Assembly (NCBI GenBank): GCA_024742765.1
Contig: JANSXT010000001.1
Location: forward strand, 124,001-188,000
DNA length: 64,000 nucleotides
DNA from: Phyllobacteriaceae bacterium
GTDB lineage: Bacteria > Pseudomonadota > Alphaproteobacteria > Rhizobiales > Rhizobiaceae
Direction of reading: 5' to 3'
The notes beneath the pieces are model-generated. The model had not been told where the DNA came from, did no database searches, and worked only from the letters and a program-made list of their open reading frames with translations. Every line of letters begins with the position of its first letter. The stretch's first letter is position 1. The translations under genes and the position numbers were made by a program. Below, piece after piece: positions 60,648 to 64,000 of this stretch.

Positions 60648-61826
60648 TTAGAACGAGCGCTGGAAACGCAACGTGCCGCCAAATGCATCACTGCCATCGG
60701 TCATGCTGTGATAAGCAATTTCCGGCAGAACGATGAAGCCATCGACGATCTCGTAGTTGATGTTGCCCGCAACCGCCCACTCGTCGTTGGGCAGGCCGTT
60801 GGCTTCGGCCCACGAAACCTGAAGGTTGGCGGTGAGTGCATCGTTGATGTCAAACGAAGCGCCCCCGATCACGGCCCAAGTATCCTGATTGTTGTTCACC
60901 CAACCATCGACCGTGCCGTAAGCCGAGGTCGCTTCGGAGAACATCACCATCACAAACGCAGAGAACGGATCGAAGCTGACATCACCGCGCAGTTTGGCGG
61001 CGAACGCGTTGTTGACAGTATCGTATCCGAGCACACCGCGGATATTGAAGGCGCCGGCATCATAACCAGCACCGGCAACGACATGCGGCACATAGTCATC
61101 AATGCCCCAGCCACCAATGCCGGTAGCAAAACGAACGGCGTCGGATGTGCCGTCACCGTTGGCATCAAGGGTCACTCGACGCCACGTCGTTGACAGGTTG
61201 TTGTTACCCTGTTCGAGCGAGATACCAGCCGAGAACGCGCCACTGTTGAAGGTGTAGCTAATCAGGTTGGTGTCGAAGGGACCGTACCCGATGAGACCGT
61301 CGCTGATGACGCTGCCGGCATAACCGGTGAAGGTGGTGAAGAACGATTCGCTCTTGCCGATGCGCAGGCCGGCCAGATCGATGTATGCGAAGTTGATCGA
61401 AAATTCGCCGGTGTTTTCATAGCCGTTTGTCACGACGACGCCGGGGTCGCCTGGGGTGCGAATTTCAACGCCGTTGGTGTCCCATTGCCAGCGGGTTTCC
61501 ACATAGGTGCGCAGCGGGCCGTACTCGGTGTCGGCCCAGGTCGACAGACGGACCGAGGCGCGGGCGCGGGCGTTCCATGTCTCATCGCCGCTGGTCTGGT
61601 GCGTAACGGAGTTCAGTTCACCAAAGCCCAGATCGTAACGGACATAGCCGTGGATGCGCAGGCAGGTTTCGGTGCCCGGGATGTAGAAGAAGCCGGTGCC
61701 GGCTGCATCGCAGACGCGGACATATTCGACAACTTCGGGCTCGGGAATGATGATGTCGGCTGCCTGGGCAGTCGACACGGCCATCATCGCCGCAGCCGAG
61801 CCAAGAAGAAGGCTCTTGATTTTCAT
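60648..61826 (-). CDS. Porin (Porin_2 family)
   Basis: This 392-residue outer-membrane protein has a signal peptide (residues 1-22, ending AQA), the Hyphomicrobiales porin opening VEYVRVCDAAGTGFFYIPGTETCLRIHGYVRYD with two cysteines, alternating beta-strands throughout, and a C-terminal Phe (LRFQRSF), the usual signal for outer-membrane insertion. GGAGGTC precedes the ATG at 61824-61826. It forms a general diffusion pore. The preceding 230 bp contain its promoter. Confidence 0.93.
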   Translation of the reverse strand: MKIKSLLLGSAAAMMAVSTAQAADIIIPEPEVVEYVRVCDAAGTGFFYIPGTETCLRIHGYVRYDLGFGELNSVTHQTSGDETWNARARASVRLSTWADTEYGPLRTYVETRWQWDTNGVEIRTPGDPGVVVTNGYENTGEFSINFAYIDLAGLRIGKSESFFTTFTGYAGSVISDGLIGYGPFDTNLISYTFNSGAFSAGISLEQGNNNLSTTWRRVTLDANGDGTSDAVRFATGIGGWGIDDYVPHVVAGAGYDAGAFNIRGVLGYDTVNNAFAAKLRGDVSFDPFSAFVMVMFSEATSAYGTVDGWVNNNQDTWAVIGGASFDINDALTANLQVSWAEANGLPNDEWAVAGNINYEIVDGFIVLPEIAYHSMTDGSDAFGGTLRFQRSF

Positions 61827-62059
61827 AATTGACCTCCAGTCAACCACGAAAACCGCGGGGGCCGTGCGTGCGAGCTTTCACGCGCGGTTAACTATGGCCC
61901 CGCCGCCAAGGCGGCCTGCCATGTTTCCGGCCATGTTTTCTGGTGCTTGGCGTTCTTCCGCGCTAGGTACGCGGGGGTGAGCGGCGCGGGGGATACGCCG
62001 CATTGACGATGCGGGCTCGATGCGGCGCCGCACGAAAGCTAAAAGGGGCCGCGCACGAA

Positions 62060-64000
62060 GTGTTGCGTAAAGGGTCGGGTCGACTGTCTGCGGGAAGAAC
62101 TGCGTGCCGCGCCGGCGCGCTGACGCTCGCGCTCGCTGTGACATGGACCGCCCGCATGCCCGATGCGCATGCTCTCGAACTGTTCGGCCTGTGCTTGTTC
62201 GGCGAGTGCCGCAGCGCGGTCGAAGCGCCCGACCTGATCGATCCCAAACCCTATGATGTGGCGCTGACGGTCGAAGGCGCCGACGCCGACGTGGAAGCCG
62301 CCGTCAAGGCCGGTTCGGCGCTGTGGGGCGGCCGCAACGCGCCGGCCGCCGGTTCCGCAGGGCTCCTGTCGCGCGCGCGGGCCGATTATCGGCGCATCCA
62401 GGCCGCGCTCTATGACGAAGCGCGCTATGGCGGCACGATTTCCATCCGCGCCGACGGGCGGGAAGTGGCCGACTTGCCGGCGGGCCATGATTTCGCCGAC
62501 GGAACGGTCTTCACCGTCTCGGTCCGTCCCGGCCCGATCTATACGTTCGGCGCCCTTGCCATCGACAATCTGCCGCCCCGCTCGGATGACCCGCGCGACC
62601 GGGTCGACGCGCCGTCGACGGCCGGTTTTGCCACCGGCGGCTTCGCGCGTGCCGGGGCCGTGCGCCGCGCCGCCCAACTCGCCGTCGAAGGCTGGCGCCA
62701 GCAGGGTTACGCCACCGCGCGCATCGCCGACCGCGAGGTCGTCGCCAACCACCCAAGTCGCACATTACGGGTCCGCCTCGCCGTCGATCCCGGGCCGCGC
62801 GCCAGCTATGGCGCAGTCACCGTCGAGGGCACCGACCGGATGATCCCTTCCTTTGTGGCAAGGCAGACCGGGCTTTTGCCCGGCGCCGAATATGATCCCG
62901 ACGATGTGGAACGCGCCAACGAGCGGTTGCGGCGCCTGGGCGTCTTCAATGCGGCCACTGTGCGTCCCGCCGATGAGGTCGGCGAAGACGGTACGCTGCC
63001 GGTCGCCGTGACGGTGGAGGAACGCAAGCTGCGCCGTATCGGCGCGGGCGCGACCTATTCGACGCTCGACGGGTTCGGCGCCGAGGCTTTCTGGCTGCAC
63101 CGCAATCTGTGGGGCCGCGCCGAGCGTTTGCGCATCGAGGGTGGTGTATCGGGCGTCGACGGCACTCTGGATGCGGGCAATTATGACTATAGGCTTGGCG
63201 CGACGCTGGGCCTGCCCGGCCGTTTCACGCCGGACACCGACATCACGCTCAAGGCGCTCGCCGAGCGCGAGGTGCTCGACAGCTACACAAGGACCGGGGC
63301 GGAAACGTCGGTCGGTGTCGTGCACTACCAATCCAACCGGCTGACCTGGTCGGGCAGCCTGTTCGTCGACTATGCCGAGTTCGAGGACGCGATGGGCACT
63401 CGGCGGCTCGGCCTGATCGGCGGCAGCGCCGGGCTTGAATATGATGCGCGCAACGACCCGCTCGATGCGACGGCCGGCTTTTTCGCCTCGGCAAAGGCAA
63501 CGCCCTTTTATGAATGGGAGTTCGGCAACCCCGCCATCCAGCTTGACGGCGAAGTGCGCGCCTACCAGGCCTTTGGCGAACGTGAGCGCACGGTTCTGGC
63601 CGGCCGGATCACCGCCGGCTCGATCGTCGGCCCCGCGCCGGCCTTCCTGCCGCCTGACAGGCTCTATTTCGCCGGCGGCGGCACCTCGGTGCGCGGTTTT
63701 GCCTATCGCTCGATCGGTGGCGCCGACAGTACGACGACGGGCGGCAAGTCGCTGATCGAAGCGTCTGCGGAAGTCCGCCAGGCGGTCACCGACACGATCT
63801 CCGTCGTTGGATTTGTGGATGCGGCGATGGTCGGCACGGATACACTGCCGGTCTTCGATCGGGCGCCGCGCGCCGGCGCCGGTGTCGGCCTGCGCTACAA
63901 GACGGGGCTCGGCCCGCTCAGGCTCGATGCGGCAACGCCACTCAATCCGCGTGCGGGCGACGGCCGGTTTGCCATCTATGCCGGCATCGGACAGGCGTTT
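62060..64000 (+). CDS. tamA: TamA-like Omp85 outer-membrane assembly protein, 3' end missing
   Basis: The frame is open from GTG at 62060 to the window edge (647 codons seen). A signal peptide (ALTLALAVTWTARMPDAHA) is followed by three POTRA-like repeats (about residues 55-290; RPGPIYTFGAL, GYATARIADREVVAN, GPRASYGAVTVEG) and a C-terminal beta-barrel, with the Omp85 motif GGGTSVRGFAYRSIG at about residue 540-555. In the family TamA works with TamB in autotransporter and phospholipid transport. AAAAGGGG lies 11 bases before the GTG. Few residues are missing at the end; tamB would be expected next. Confidence 0.88.
   Translation, partial: MLRKGSGRLSAGRTACRAGALTLALAVTWTARMPDAHALELFGLCLFGECRSAVEAPDLIDPKPYDVALTVEGADADVEAAVKAGSALWGGRNAPAAGSAGLLSRARADYRRIQAALYDEARYGGTISIRADGREVADLPAGHDFADGTVFTVSVRPGPIYTFGALAIDNLPPRSDDPRDRVDAPSTAGFATGGFARAGAVRRAAQLAVEGWRQQGYATARIADREVVANHPSRTLRVRLAVDPGPRASYGAVTVEGTDRMIPSFVARQTGLLPGAEYDPDDVERANERLRRLGVFNAATVRPADEVGEDGTLPVAVTVEERKLRRIGAGATYSTLDGFGAEAFWLHRNLWGRAERLRIEGGVSGVDGTLDAGNYDYRLGATLGLPGRFTPDTDITLKALAEREVLDSYTRTGAETSVGVVHYQSNRLTWSGSLFVDYAEFEDAMGTRRLGLIGGSAGLEYDARNDPLDATAGFFASAKATPFYEWEFGNPAIQLDGEVRAYQAFGERERTVLAGRITAGSIVGPAPAFLPPDRLYFAGGGTSVRGFAYRSIGGADSTTTGGKSLIEASAEVRQAVTDTISVVGFVDAAMVGTDTLPVFDRAPRAGAGVGLRYKTGLGPLRLDAATPLNPRAGDGRFAIYAGIGQAF

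Overview
The window is high-GC (about 60-65% by eye) alphaproteobacterial DNA, most likely from a member of the Hyphomicrobiales (Rhizobiales). Pointers are an frcBCAK fructose transporter operon, a urtABCDE urea transporter, a Porin_2-type outer-membrane porin, densely overlapping ATGA gene junctions, and many sugar ABC transporters and small dehydrogenases. I cannot assign a genus from sequence alone.

Layout. 0-8.4 kb is housekeeping or mixed: a Phd/Doc toxin-antitoxin pair, AMP nucleosidase, an exported phytase-like esterase, two tiny membrane-protein genes, a glutathione transferase, a DUF2147 protein, a Sel1-repeat protein, a YitT-type membrane protein, an HisC-like aminotransferase and tRNA-Ser(GCU), followed 100 bp on by a diverged copy of the tRNA 3' end. 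8.9-16.6 kb is a sugar or sugar-alcohol operon: zinc alcohol dehydrogenase, FGGY kinase (apparent ATA start), SorC regulator, DeoC-like aldolase, a two-module aldehyde dehydrogenase and a HAD phosphatase. 16.5-29.4 kb is a divergent regulon controlled from one 217-bp intergenic region. Leftward are a cupin phosphosugar isomerase, KDPG-type aldolase, a shikimate-dehydrogenase relative, a hydroxyacid dehydrogenase, a metallo-beta-lactamase-fold hydrolase and an RpiR regulator. Rightward are a sugar ABC transporter, an FGGY kinase, two SDRs and an iron-type alcohol dehydrogenase. The substrate is unknown.

30.1-42.3 kb is a peptidoglycan (amino-sugar) recycling locus: anmK, a five-gene oligopeptide-type ABC transporter, nagA, a GntR regulator, a BadF-type amino-sugar kinase, murA and murQ. 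Between gntR and nagA, where a GlcN-6-P deaminase of the SIS family would be expected, only a 34-codon frame remains. It looks like the fused first and last codons of such a gene. Together with murA in the same operon, this suggests that the locus returns amino sugars to cell-wall synthesis rather than to glycolysis.

42.4-46.8 kb carries an isoquinoline-1-oxidoreductase-like molybdenum hydroxylase (Fe-S subunit, Tat-exported Mo subunit, diheme cytochrome c) with a divergent TetR regulator. 46.8-52.8 kb is urtABCDE behind a near-consensus sigma-54 promoter. 53.0-59.3 kb is a ROK regulator, frcBCAK, a small protein and aldose epimerase. A 0.27-kb MITE-like element, a tyrosine recombinase, a porin and a truncated TamA/Omp85 gene close the window.

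At all four ABC operons the gene for the binding protein is separated from the next transporter gene by a stable hairpin, a shared layout for producing the binding protein in excess. No CRISPR array, rRNA or prophage was seen.
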